Source of the DNA: Ktedonobacteraceae bacterium
GTDB lineage: Bacteria; Chloroflexota; Ktedonobacteria; Ktedonobacterales; Ktedonobacteraceae
NCBI GenBank assembly: GCA_014896635.1
Contig: JADBKA010000003.1
Span: 1-50,197 of the forward strand
DNA: 50,197 nt
Reading direction: 5' to 3'
The number at the start of each line of letters is the position of its first letter. The stretch's first letter is position 1. The position numbers and the translations under genes are program-made. Under the pieces are notes generated by a model, which did not search any database, had not been told where the DNA came from, and saw nothing but the letters and a program-made list of their open reading frames with translations. This document shows, in pieces, positions 16,043 through 24,202 of the stretch.

Positions 16043-17368
16043 CTAATCAGCCGGACTGGCGGTCGCTCTCGCCTCTGCGGCCTGCACCGTCGTTTTGCGT
16101 ACCAGCAGCACGAAGACTGCTCCGATCAGCAGGCAGAGCACGAGGAAGAGCAGGCCATAGAGAAAACCGGCCTTTGGAATCATGCCAGCCAAAAAACCTA
16201 CGGCATACGGACCGAGGAACCCTCCCAGGTTGCCCACCGAGTTGATCAGTCCAAGACCCCCTGCCCGTGCCTCATCGGTGAGAAAGACAGAAGGGAAGGT
16301 CCAGAACGGACCGAAGAAACCATAGATGCCGATGGCGGCCACCACGAAGAGCACCAGCGTGAGCCAGGGAGGCTGAGTGATCAGTGCGCTGAGCAGCAAT
16401 CCCACCCCGCCTACCAGGACGGGAATGAATACGTGCATCCTGCGCTCGCCCGTCCGGTCCGAGTGATTGGCGACCAGTATCATACCGACAAAAGCGAAAA
16501 TGTACGGAATCATCGTGATCAGAGACACGTAGAAGTCGTTGGACTCGCCGAAAAGCCGCTTGACGATCTGGGGCAGCCAGAGTCCGAAGCCGTAAAAACC
16601 GGTGACGACGAAGAAGTAGATCAGAGCCAGCACCCAGGTGTCCCAGCGTCCCAGCGCCTGCCAGAGGGAGATGCGCTCCTTTTCGCGTACAAGGCTGGCC
16701 TCGCGGTCAAGCTCGCCGCGCAGCCATTGTTTTTCTTCTGGTGTCAGCCACTTCGCATGCTCCGGGCGGTCCACCATGAGAAAGACGTTGAGTATCCCGA
16801 AGATGACAGCCGGCAGCCCCTCAATAATGAAGACCCACTGCCAGCCCGCCAGGCCAAACCAGTGGACATACTGAAGCAGCGCACCGCTGACCGGCGCTCC
16901 AATAATATTGGAGACGGGCAGAGCCGTCATAAACAGCGCAACGGCCCGTGCCTGCTCCTGCTGACGAAACCAGTGCGTGAGGTACAGCACGATGCCGGGG
17001 AAGAAGCCGGCTTCAGCCAGGCCGATGAGGAAGCGGGCGATATAGAACTGCCATTCATTCTGTACAAATGCCGTCAGCACGGCGACCACTCCCCAGGTGA
17101 GCAGGATGCGTGAGATCCATTTGCGCGCACTCCACTTCTCGACGAGCAATGTACTGGGTATTTCCAGAATGAAGTAGCCAAAGAAGAAAATACCGGCGCC
17201 AAGTCCGAAAGCCTCAGATGTCATTCCAAGCGCCTTGTTCATGCCCAGAGCCGCATAACTCACGTTGGTGCGATCCAAAAATGCAATGATGTACAGAATA
17301 AAAACATACGGGATAATGTACATATAACGCTTGCGCTGCGTACTACGAGCAATCGAGTCAATCACCAT
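16043..17368 (-). CDS. MFS transporter, anion:cation symporter (ACS) family
   Basis: 441 residues with about 12 membrane helices in two halves and a charged central loop (RPEHAKWLTPEEKQWL, near 200-215). The N-terminal FLDRTNVSYAALGMNKALG segment and FLIGLAEAGFFPGIVLYLTHWF are typical of ACS permeases for hexonates, hexuronates, phthalate or tartrate with protons. AGGAGG lies nine bases before the ATG. An IclR regulator is divergently encoded 237 bp away with a palindrome between them. Given the D-galactonate dehydratase 6 kb to the right, an aldonate such as galactonate is a reasonable guess for the substrate, but that is inference. A long opposite-strand open frame over this gene is a shadow. 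Confidence 0.9.
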   Translation of the reverse strand: MVIDSIARSTQRKRYMYIIPYVFILYIIAFLDRTNVSYAALGMNKALGMTSEAFGLGAGIFFFGYFILEIPSTLLVEKWSARKWISRILLTWGVVAVLTAFVQNEWQFYIARFLIGLAEAGFFPGIVLYLTHWFRQQEQARAVALFMTALPVSNIIGAPVSGALLQYVHWFGLAGWQWVFIIEGLPAVIFGILNVFLMVDRPEHAKWLTPEEKQWLRGELDREASLVREKERISLWQALGRWDTWVLALIYFFVVTGFYGFGLWLPQIVKRLFGESNDFYVSLITMIPYIFAFVGMILVANHSDRTGERRMHVFIPVLVGGVGLLLSALITQPPWLTLVLFVVAAIGIYGFFGPFWTFPSVFLTDEARAGGLGLINSVGNLGGFLGPYAVGFLAGMIPKAGFLYGLLFLVLCLLIGAVFVLLVRKTTVQAAEARATASPAD

Positions 17369-17482
17369 TGAAAGCTTCCTCCTGATGTTTTAAACGTTTG
17401 CGAGATCTGCCGGCGGTCCAAACTTCCTTTGAACTGCTTACCAGTCTTTATGGGCTTAACTTCCCCCTTCTGTCAAGCGAAA

Positions 17483-17499
17483 ATTTCATAATGTGAAAT
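17483..17499. promoter_or_regulatory. Candidate IclR operator
   Basis: ATTTCA-TAATG-TGAAAT is a 6-bp-arm inverted repeat in the 237-bp gap between the divergent MFS and IclR genes. Size and A/T-rich TTTCA/TGAAA arms resemble known IclR-family sites (for example KdgR). Binding by the adjacent regulator is inferred. Confidence 0.5.
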
Positions 17500-17605
17500 G
17501 CCCTATATTTTATGTAAACTCAAAAGTCATGGTGAACAGGAAAAGCAGAGCCAGTTTTGTTAAAATATGAATAATCCTATAGTGTAACGGGGGGGATGCA
17601 TCACC

Positions 17606-18361
17606 ATGATTCAATCCGTTATCCACGCCATGCAACTCCTCGAACTGTTCTCTGAGGAGAAGCCCGAAATGTCTCTGGCTGAGCTTGCAGAACGAGCGCA
17701 ATTGAAGAAAAGTACGCTGCACCATACCCTTGCCGCTTTACAGGCGGAAGGAATCATCGACCGCACGCCTGATCGCAAATACCGGCTCGGCGTCAAGCTG
17801 CTGGTGCTTGGCACGCGGGTGCTTAACCGCCTGGAAGTCGGGCGTGAGGCGGAGCCACACCTGCATGATCTGCAAAACCGGCTTCAGGAAACCGTTCACC
17901 TGGCAGTCTGTGAGGGAATGGAAGCCGTCTATATTCGCAAGCTCGAATCGGCGAGATCGATTCGCGTGGGGACGCAGATGGGCCAGCGAGTGCCGCTGCA
18001 CTGTTCCGGCGTGGGCAAGGTGCTGCTGGCTTTTAATCCGCATCTTGTTGAGCCAGTGCTGTCCCGCCCACTGGTGCGCCGAACAAATCATACCATCACT
18101 GACCCGGCGGTATTGTTGCAAGAGCTGGAGCTGATTCAGGCGCGGCGCTACGCGCTCGACGAAGGGGAGTTTGAAGAGGGACTCATGTGTATTGCGGCCC
18201 CCATCTTTGATCACCGCGCGCGAGTGATTGCCTCGTTGAGCATCTCCGGTCCCATCGCGCGCATCAAGACGCTGCCGACCGCACGGCTCGCTGCGAGCGT
18301 TCAATCAACTGCCACAGCTATCTCGCAAGAAATGGGCTTTCCCTGGTGTAAACTCTCCTGA
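17606..18361 (+). CDS. IclR-family transcriptional regulator
   Basis: 251 residues. The N-terminal winged helix (about 1-65) reads SVIHAMQLLELFSEEKPEMS and LAERAQLKKSTLHHTLAAL, followed by DRKYRLG. The C-terminal effector domain (about 75-245) contains HCSGVGKVLLAF and EFEEGLMCIAAPIFD, the standard IclR ligand pocket segments. IclR proteins govern catabolism of small organic acids and aromatic or sugar acids. Divergent from the ACS transporter, which it probably controls through the palindrome at 17483. A G-run (GGGGGGGATG) precedes the start. It converges on the ABC permease gene with a 38-bp gap. Ligand unknown. Confidence 0.92.
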   Translation: MIQSVIHAMQLLELFSEEKPEMSLAELAERAQLKKSTLHHTLAALQAEGIIDRTPDRKYRLGVKLLVLGTRVLNRLEVGREAEPHLHDLQNRLQETVHLAVCEGMEAVYIRKLESARSIRVGTQMGQRVPLHCSGVGKVLLAFNPHLVEPVLSRPLVRRTNHTITDPAVLLQELELIQARRYALDEGEFEEGLMCIAAPIFDHRARVIASLSISGPIARIKTLPTARLAASVQSTATAISQEMGFPWCKLS

Positions 18362-18399
18362 TCACCTGTCGCTACGCCTTTTGTCGTTTCCTTTCTGTA

Positions 18400-19383
18400 C
18401 TACCCTTTGATCGCACCTGCGGTCAGCCCGCTCACCAGGTGGCGCTGGATCAAGGTGAATATGACCACAATCGGCAGCGAAACGACCACGCTGGCCGCCA
18501 TCATATCGGGCCAGCGGTCCTGGAACTCCCCAATATAGGTCAGCACGAAGCCAGCCGGTACCGTGCGCATGTCGGGGCTGCTCGTCAGTGTCAGTGCGTA
18601 GAGCAACTCGTTCCAGGCATTGAGGAAGGCGAAGAAGCCGACAGCGACGATTCCCGGCACGATCAGCGGCAACACAATACGCACCAGCACGCCCAGGCGA
18701 CTCAGCCCATCAATACGACCGGCATCTTCCAGGTCGGTCGGCAGGGTATCGCAGAAGCCCTTGATCATCCACATGCTGAACGGCAGCGAGAAAGTCGTAA
18801 AGGCAATCACCAGCGCCGGGTAAGTATTGAGCATATGCAACTGGCGAAACAGCGTGTACAGCGAGATTAAGATGGTCACGTAAGGAAACATCTGCGTTGC
18901 CAGGATCAGCAACAGGAGCGCGCGCGCGCCGCGAAACTGAAAGCGCGACAGTACGTAGCCACCGGGCGTGGCCGCCAGCAGAGTGAGCAGTGTCGTGAAG
19001 CCGCTGACGATCAGGCTGTTCTTGAAATATTGCACAAAGCCCTGCTGGTCCTGCGGCAAGATGGCATAGCTAAAAAACGTGAGCGTGCGTGGCCACCAAC
19101 TCGGCGGATTCTGGAAAGCCTCCAGTTGTGGCTTGAAGGAAGTCGAGAGCAGCCAGAAAGTTGGAAAGAAGGCATAGATTAGCAGCACGGCCAGCAGCAG
19201 ATAGAGGCCAACACGTACCGGTGTCCGGCGCAGGCGGTGACGCTGCGCCTCGGCCTGTGAGCGATTGGCAGCAATCTCCTCCTGTGTGGAACCCTGTCCT
19301 GTCTCCAACTGCTGCACTTGCTGCGCGGCAGTGAGCGCATCGGTTGCTTCGGGCTTTTCTACATACTCTTTGCTCATGGTCAA
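18400..19383 (-). CDS. Sugar ABC transporter permease, MalG/ThuG type
   Basis: 327 residues. A hydrophilic ~60-residue N-terminus rich in Gln/Glu/Ala is followed by six membrane helices. The cytoplasmic EAA loop reads DLEDAGRIDGLSRLGVLVRIVLP (shown in part as EDAGRIDGLSRLG), where the ATPase docks. This is the carbohydrate CUT1 subfamily, second permease. The start ATG overlaps the stop of the first permease gene (ATGA). It is the last gene of the importer operon, and no ATPase gene is encoded here, so a shared MsmK/UgpC-type ATPase from elsewhere must serve it. The long charged N-terminal tail is unusual for the family. Confidence 0.92.
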   Translation of the reverse strand: MTMSKEYVEKPEATDALTAAQQVQQLETGQGSTQEEIAANRSQAEAQRHRLRRTPVRVGLYLLLAVLLIYAFFPTFWLLSTSFKPQLEAFQNPPSWWPRTLTFFSYAILPQDQQGFVQYFKNSLIVSGFTTLLTLLAATPGGYVLSRFQFRGARALLLLILATQMFPYVTILISLYTLFRQLHMLNTYPALVIAFTTFSLPFSMWMIKGFCDTLPTDLEDAGRIDGLSRLGVLVRIVLPLIVPGIVAVGFFAFLNAWNELLYALTLTSSPDMRTVPAGFVLTYIGEFQDRWPDMMAASVVVSLPIVVIFTLIQRHLVSGLTAGAIKG

Positions 19384-20348
19384 GCCGCCTTTCCTTCCAT
19401 AATGCGGATATAGAAATAGGTGAAAGCCAGCAGCATCAGTAGCCAGAGTGTTCCCATTGTAGCAGCGATACTGATATTCTGTTCGATGAAGCCGGTGCGG
19501 TAGATGTTGATGACCATATTGTTTGTAGCAGTACCTGGCCCTCCGTTGGTCATTGCCCAGAGAATGGCAAATTCGTTGAGACTCCAGATGAACTGTAAGG
19601 TTGTCATCACAACGATGATGCCCCGCAATCCGGGGACCACGACGTGCCAGAAGCGTCCCCAGGCTCCGGCGCCATCAACGGTCGCGGCATCAAGCAGATC
19701 TTGCTGGATAGTTTGCAGTCCCGCCAGCAGCATCAGGGTAAAGAAAGGAAACTTATTCCAGATGGCGGCAAAAATCGTCGCCACTATTGCCAGTTGTCCA
19801 GTGCCACCGAACCAGCCGAGCGGATGAGGCACCGGGTGCCAGCCGAAAAGGTTAAGCGAGGTGAGCAGGTGATTGATAATCCCATACTGTGAGTTAAACA
19901 TGTAGAAGAAAAGATAGGCTACGACCACGTAGGGGATGACCCAGGGGATCAGTGATAACCCGCGCCAGAGCGTCTGGAAGCGTAGGCGCTGGTTGAGCAG
20001 TAGCGCGAAGGCAAAGCCGATAAGGAAGGAGATAACGGTCGAGGCCACGCTGAAAAGCAGGCTGAAGCCGACCGAGTGCCAGAAGCCGAACACCGGGTTG
20101 GTGAGGACTTTGCCGTAGTTGAGCAGCCCTACCCAGCGGTTATCGAGCGGATCGGCCAGGTTGAGCGTCTGGAAGGAAAGCAGAATAGTATTGATCACCG
20201 GATAGAAGATCACTCCGATGAGCAGGAGCAGAGAAGGAGTGAGCAGCACCCAGACGAGCAGCGGTCCGTTGATTCCTCTTCTGCTCGTGGGTGGTTGGGG
20301 ACGCAGGAGACGCGCCGCCGATGCCGAAGCACTACTATACCAGGCCAC
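19380..20348 (-). CDS. Sugar ABC transporter permease, MalF type
   Basis: 322 residues, six predicted helices and the CUT1 permease hallmarks: LLTPSLLLLIGVIFYPVIN in the first helix, and the EAA loop around LLDAATVDGAGAWGRFWHV, which contacts the ATPase. Forms the membrane channel with the next permease, four bases overlapping. It lies 124 bp downstream of the binding-protein gene, and the gap carries a three-way-junction RNA fold. Substrate is probably a mono- or oligosaccharide or polyol. Confidence 0.93.
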   Translation of the reverse strand: MAWYSSASASAARLLRPQPPTSRRGINGPLLVWVLLTPSLLLLIGVIFYPVINTILLSFQTLNLADPLDNRWVGLLNYGKVLTNPVFGFWHSVGFSLLFSVASTVISFLIGFAFALLLNQRLRFQTLWRGLSLIPWVIPYVVVAYLFFYMFNSQYGIINHLLTSLNLFGWHPVPHPLGWFGGTGQLAIVATIFAAIWNKFPFFTLMLLAGLQTIQQDLLDAATVDGAGAWGRFWHVVVPGLRGIIVVMTTLQFIWSLNEFAILWAMTNGGPGTATNNMVINIYRTGFIEQNISIAATMGTLWLLMLLAFTYFYIRIMEGKAA

Positions 20349-20395
20349 GTGAATGCCTCCTCTCTATACTGGAGAATCGAGCAGCAAACAAGCGG

Positions 20396-20449
20396 GCAGG
20401 GAACGTTTCAGATATTCTGAAATCCCACCGAAGGGTGATGGTTCCCTGC
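20396..20449 (-). promoter_or_regulatory. Intercistronic three-way-junction RNA structure
   Basis: Between the binding-protein and first permease genes, an outer stem GCAGGGAAC (20396-20404) / GTTCCCTGC (20441-20449) encloses two hairpins, TTTCAGA/TCTGAAA (20406-20422) and CACC/GGTG (20426-20437). Such structures in sugar importer operons protect the upstream message, so that binding protein outnumbers the permeases. That role is inferred; the pairing is seen. Confidence 0.6.
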
Positions 20450-20472
20450 ACCTCTTGTTGGTAGCTGCCGAT

Positions 20473-21852
20473 TTATGAGTAGAGCGTCTTAACCTCGTTG
20501 GTGAGCCGCGTGAGCCGATCTTTGACAGGCGCGCCTCCGGCGATTTCCTGCAAAGCTGTGACCACAAATGTCGCAGCCGTGCTGTACTTTGGACCATAAG
20601 CCGGCGGGCGCATCGTCGGAATCACCTTTTTAATAAATGCCTGGTTGATTGCATCCGAGTAGTTCTTTGCGTACAGGTTCTGATCTGTATTATAACTCAG
20701 ACGCGGCAGCATGCCTCCTTGAGGAATGAGGAAGGTGGTGATTACCTCTTTTGAGGTGGTCAGGAACTCGATCAGCTTCCAGGCCAGTTCTTTGTTATGT
20801 GATTGAGCAGAGATCCCCAGGTTATGGATATCGGCAGCCGTTACGGGCGTACTGACGCCTGGACCCGTTGGTGTGGTGGTCACACCGAACCGGTCGTTCA
20901 CTGCCTGTACCGATTTAAGTGCCGGATTGGTGTTAGCGAAGATGCCGGTCAGGTAGGGGCCGTCCAGCTTGAAGGCGATTTTACCATTTGCCATCAGTTC
21001 GCGCTCGGCCTTGATGGCCTGATCCGGCGGGGTCCAGCGTTTCTTCACAGCGTCTTGCAGCCACTGGAAAGCGGCGATAGTTCCCTCGTCGGCCCAGTTG
21101 ATGGTGACGTTGCCCTGTCCGTCATCGACCATGGGGTTGCCGCCAAAGGTCCAGATCCAGGGCCAGAAGCCCACCAGGGCGTACTCAGTCTTGGAAATAT
21201 CAATACCAATGGGAAATGTATCAGCCGGCAGTTTGCCACGTAATTCCGCCATCATCTGGTTTAACTCATCAATAGTGGCCGGGGGCTGATCAGGATTCAA
21301 GCCGGCTTTGCTCATGAGGTCCTTGCTGTACCAGAAACCATGCGGGGTAATTGTGAAAGGAACTGCATACAGCTTGCCTTTATAGGTGCCGACCTCAAAA
21401 CTATTGGCGAAGGAATCCTTGCGCCAGGCATCGACACCGCTATATTTGCTCAGATCCTCCAGCGCGCCGGCTCCGCCCAAGGCGTAGGGCCAGTTGCCGC
21501 TCAACTGCATGACGTCGGGGGGATTACCGCCGTTGGTCATGGTAGTTAACTGCTGCAATACCTGGTCGAAAGGGATACCAATGTTCTCGATTTTCGCATG
21601 CTGCTGGCTCTCAAAAACAGCCAGTGCTTTGTTGATGTTGTCACGAGTGGCCGATTCGGCGGAGGCCCAGTTGGCAAACTTGAGACTGCTGCCTGCACCG
21701 GGCGCTGCACCACTCTCCCCACAGGCCTGGAGCAGCGCCGGCAGGCTAGAGAGCGAGACGCCAAGCGCGAGCGCGCGTGTGAGGAATTGTCGCCGATCAA
21801 CGCTGTCATGAAATAATTGCGACATAGCGGTGTGCTGATCATCTGCTATCAT
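20473..21852 (-). CDS. Sugar ABC transporter substrate-binding lipoprotein
   Basis: 459 residues, family 1 extracellular solute-binding protein. The N-terminus carries a twin-arginine-like RRQFLTRALALG stretch and a lipobox ALLQAC with Cys44, so it is an exported lipoprotein, possibly by the Tat route. The mature part shows the usual GNPPDVMQLSGNW, YAVPFTITPHGFWYSKDL and AWKLIEFLTTS segments. AGGAG lies nine bases before the ATG at 21852. First gene of the importer operon, with 180 bp of leader after the site-3 promoter-operator, so probably under the HutC-type regulator 10 kb away. Ligand not deducible; the Trp-rich region (NWPYALGG, FWPWIWTFGG) suggests carbohydrate stacking. Confidence 0.92.
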   Translation of the reverse strand: MIADDQHTAMSQLFHDSVDRRQFLTRALALGVSLSSLPALLQACGESGAAPGAGSSLKFANWASAESATRDNINKALAVFESQQHAKIENIGIPFDQVLQQLTTMTNGGNPPDVMQLSGNWPYALGGAGALEDLSKYSGVDAWRKDSFANSFEVGTYKGKLYAVPFTITPHGFWYSKDLMSKAGLNPDQPPATIDELNQMMAELRGKLPADTFPIGIDISKTEYALVGFWPWIWTFGGNPMVDDGQGNVTINWADEGTIAAFQWLQDAVKKRWTPPDQAIKAERELMANGKIAFKLDGPYLTGIFANTNPALKSVQAVNDRFGVTTTPTGPGVSTPVTAADIHNLGISAQSHNKELAWKLIEFLTTSKEVITTFLIPQGGMLPRLSYNTDQNLYAKNYSDAINQAFIKKVIPTMRPPAYGPKYSTAATFVVTALQEIAGGAPVKDRLTRLTNEVKTLYS

Positions 21853-22032
21853 TGCATCTTACTCCTGTCATACTATGTAGGGACGCCTCTGTCACTGGAA
21901 ATGATGCCTGTATCAAAATTAACGAGAATTCCTTTAACTGATAAGAAGCCCTCCTTTCATCCAGATGAGTTCTCCCGTAGAGAGACAGTACCACTGCACC
22001 CCGCCATCCCATCTCTCTCTATCGTTGTATTC

Positions 22033-22061
22033 ATTATAACGATATAATCTTTTTCTGTCAA
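22033..22061 (-). promoter_or_regulatory. Sigma-70 promoter with embedded operator, site 3 (ABC importer)
   Basis: On the minus strand TTGACA (22061-22056), 17 bp, TATAAT (22038-22033), with the palindrome ATTATATCGTTATAAT over 22048-22033. The 20-bp block AAAGATTATATCGTTATAAT is identical to sites 1 and 2. It faces the binding-protein gene. It lies in the 367-bp gap 21853-22219, which also contains the promoter of the divergent FadR-type gene. Confidence 0.82.
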
Positions 22062-22101
22062 TCGTCCTGCCTAAAGGGAGAGGTTAAGGGTTGCTCCTCC
22101 C

Positions 22102-22130
22102 TTGACTTTGCCGTGAGTTCACCTTATACT
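22102..22130 (+). promoter_or_regulatory. Promoter of the FadR-type regulator gene
   Basis: TTGACT (22102-22107), a 17-bp spacer and TATACT (22125-22130) on the plus strand, 90 bp before the start of the GntR/FadR gene. Both boxes match the sigma-70 consensus in 5 of 6 positions. Confidence 0.55.
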
Positions 22131-22219
22131 CAAAGCATAACCTGATTATTTGTTATTGTCAATATGTCACACGGTCATCATATGTCTTTTCTCGAAAACT
22201 GACAGAAGCGAGAGGTACA

Positions 22220-22996
22220 ATGGCCGATTCTTCAGCGTCCCCGATTTATCGACCGGTGAGTACGCAACGTCTCTATGAAGGCGTCGTGCGGCAGATTGTG
22301 CAGCAGGTGGTGCAGGGAGCACTGGAGCCGGGAGCCTGCCTGCCCTCGGAGTTTACGCTGGCTCAGCAGTTTGGCGTCAGTCGTACTGTGATACGTGAGG
22401 CGATGCGCATTCTGGCAGGGAAAGGGCTGGTGGCGGTAAAGCATGGTAGCGGCATGCAGATACAGCCGCCTGAGCAGTGGAATGTGCTGGACCCGCTGAT
22501 CCTGTTCGAGCAACTACGCAGTGGGCATGATCAGTCGTTTCTCAATGATCTGCTGGAACTGCGGCGTATTGTTGAAACTGAGGTAGCCGCTCTTGCAGCG
22601 CAGCGCCGGAGTGAGGAGGATATACGCACGCTGCACGAGCAGATTGACAGCATGCGGGCGGTACTCGACGATCCCAAAGCGTACACGCGACTGGATGTCC
22701 TCTTTCACGAAACGATCATGAATATAGCGCGCAATCGCTTGCTTGCGCAGACGTTGCGGCCTGCCAGCCAGGCGCTTTTCCTCATGCGCCTGATCTCCAG
22801 CCAGCGGCCCGGCGGCCCGGCGCTTTCTGAGCGTGGTCATGAGCAGATCGTCACCGCGATAGAAAGCGGCGACCCGCAGCAGGCGCGTAGTACCCTGTTG
22901 CAGCATATTCTGCAATTTGAAGATGATATTCGTACAACGCTTGCTGCTGGTATAACAGAGAGCCTGCCTGACATTGAACAGGAACTGGGAGTCTAA
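22220..22996 (+). CDS. GntR-family regulator, FadR/FCD subfamily
   Basis: 258 residues. Winged helix about 15-80 with LPSEFTLAQQFGVSRTVIRE and MRILAGKGLVAVKHGSGM; then an all-helical FCD effector domain (about 105-245) with Arg/Glu-rich ELRRIVETEVAALAA, LDVLFHETIMNIARN (metal-type Asp/His) and GHEQIVTAIESGD. FCD regulators of this type sense sugar acids and organic acids. AGAGG precedes the ATG. It lies 27 bp upstream of the D-galactonate dehydratase gene on the same strand, the same pairing as DgoR with DgoD in enterobacteria, so galactonate or its dehydration product is a likely effector. The name is not assigned because orthology is unproven. Confidence 0.92.
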   Translation: MADSSASPIYRPVSTQRLYEGVVRQIVQQVVQGALEPGACLPSEFTLAQQFGVSRTVIREAMRILAGKGLVAVKHGSGMQIQPPEQWNVLDPLILFEQLRSGHDQSFLNDLLELRRIVETEVAALAAQRRSEEDIRTLHEQIDSMRAVLDDPKAYTRLDVLFHETIMNIARNRLLAQTLRPASQALFLMRLISSQRPGGPALSERGHEQIVTAIESGDPQQARSTLLQHILQFEDDIRTTLAAGITESLPDIEQELGV

Positions 22997-23023
22997 AACC
23001 GTGTTAAAAAGGTTTGAAAAGCG

Positions 23024-24172
23024 ATGAAAATTACTGCACTGGGACTTTTTGCCGTTCCGCCGCGCTGGCTCTTCCTGAAACTTTCGACTGACAGCGGTCT
23101 GTGTGGATGGGGCGAACCGATTCTGGAAGGGCATACCGAGGCGGTTGCGGCTGCGGTGCGCGAGGCGAGCACGTATTTAATCGGGCAGGACCCGGCGCGC
23201 ATTGAAGATCTCTGGCAGCAGCTCTACCGCGCGCGCTTCTATCGCGGAGGACCGGTATTGATGAGCGCCATAGCTGGCATTGACCAGGCGCTGTGGGACA
23301 TCAAGGGGAAATCCTGTGGCTTGCCCGTCTATGAGCTACTCGGTGGGCGAGTGCGTGATAAGATTCGTGTCTACGCCTGGATCGGCGGTGATACGCCCTC
23401 TGCTGCCGCCGAGGACGCTCGCAGGCGCGTCGATGCCGGGTTTACCGCTATCAAAATGAACGCCACCCATCAGATGCATTACGTCGATTCACACCATCGC
23501 GTGGATGAAGTAGTAGCACGTGTAGCGGAAGTACGGGCTGTCACCGGGCCAGCGTTCGGCATTGGCATTGATTTTCATGGTCGTCTGCATAAAAGCATGG
23601 CGAAGATCCTGGCGAAAGAACTGGAGCCGCTTCATCCCCTTTTTATAGAAGAACCGGTCTTACCTGAAAACCAAGAGATGCTGCGTGAGATTGCACAGCA
23701 CACGACCATTCCTATCGCGCTGGGTGAGCGGCTCTACTCGCGCTGGGATTTCAAGCATGTGCTGGTGGATGGCTATGTCGATATTATTCAGCCCGACGCT
23801 TCGCATGCCGGGGGGATCTCCGAGCTGCGTAAAATTGCGACGATGGCCGAAGCTTACGATGTGGCTGTGGCACCGCACTGCCCGCTCGGTCCGATTGCGC
23901 TGGCAGCCTGTTTGCAGATCGACGCCTGCACACATAATTTCCTGATCCAGGAGCAGAGCCTGAACATTCACTATAACGCGCAGGCGGATCTGCTGGACTA
24001 TCTGGCCGATCCTTCAGTCTTTGCCTACCAGGATGGCTACGTTGCCGTTCCACAGGGACCGGGCCTGGGTATTACCATCAATGAAGATGCCGTTCGTGAG
24101 GCAGCCAGGACAGGGCATGCCTGGCACAATCCAGTCTGGCGCACCGAAGACGGCACGATTGCGGAATGGTAA
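23024..24172 (+). CDS. dgoD: D-galactonate dehydratase
   Basis: 382 residues, the same length as the E. coli enzyme. Member of the mandelate racemase/enolase superfamily. All the active-site positions of that enzyme are in place: Asp183 and His185 in DFHGR, Glu209 in FIEEP, Glu235 in GERLYSR, His285 in APHCPLGP and Glu310 in IQEQS. Stretches such as GGPVLMSAIAGIDQALWDIK, YLIGQDP and SHAGGIS are near-verbatim family text. It dehydrates D-galactonate to 2-keto-3-deoxy-D-galactonate with Mg2+. The FadR-type regulator is just upstream; no KDGal kinase or aldolase gene is in the window, although an ACS transporter that could import galactonate lies 6 kb left. It ends 30 bp before the PadR gene. 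Confidence 0.95.
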   Translation: MKITALGLFAVPPRWLFLKLSTDSGLCGWGEPILEGHTEAVAAAVREASTYLIGQDPARIEDLWQQLYRARFYRGGPVLMSAIAGIDQALWDIKGKSCGLPVYELLGGRVRDKIRVYAWIGGDTPSAAAEDARRRVDAGFTAIKMNATHQMHYVDSHHRVDEVVARVAEVRAVTGPAFGIGIDFHGRLHKSMAKILAKELEPLHPLFIEEPVLPENQEMLREIAQHTTIPIALGERLYSRWDFKHVLVDGYVDIIQPDASHAGGISELRKIATMAEAYDVAVAPHCPLGPIALAACLQIDACTHNFLIQEQSLNIHYNAQADLLDYLADPSVFAYQDGYVAVPQGPGLGITINEDAVREAARTGHAWHNPVWRTEDGTIAEW

Positions 24173-24202
24173 AATTGATCTCAAAACGGCGGACGAAAAC
24201 CT

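Noticed and set aside
15860..17113. A 417-residue open frame on the plus strand
   Set aside because: It is antisense to the 441-residue MFS transporter, has no recognisable domain and reflects codon bias on the opposite strand.
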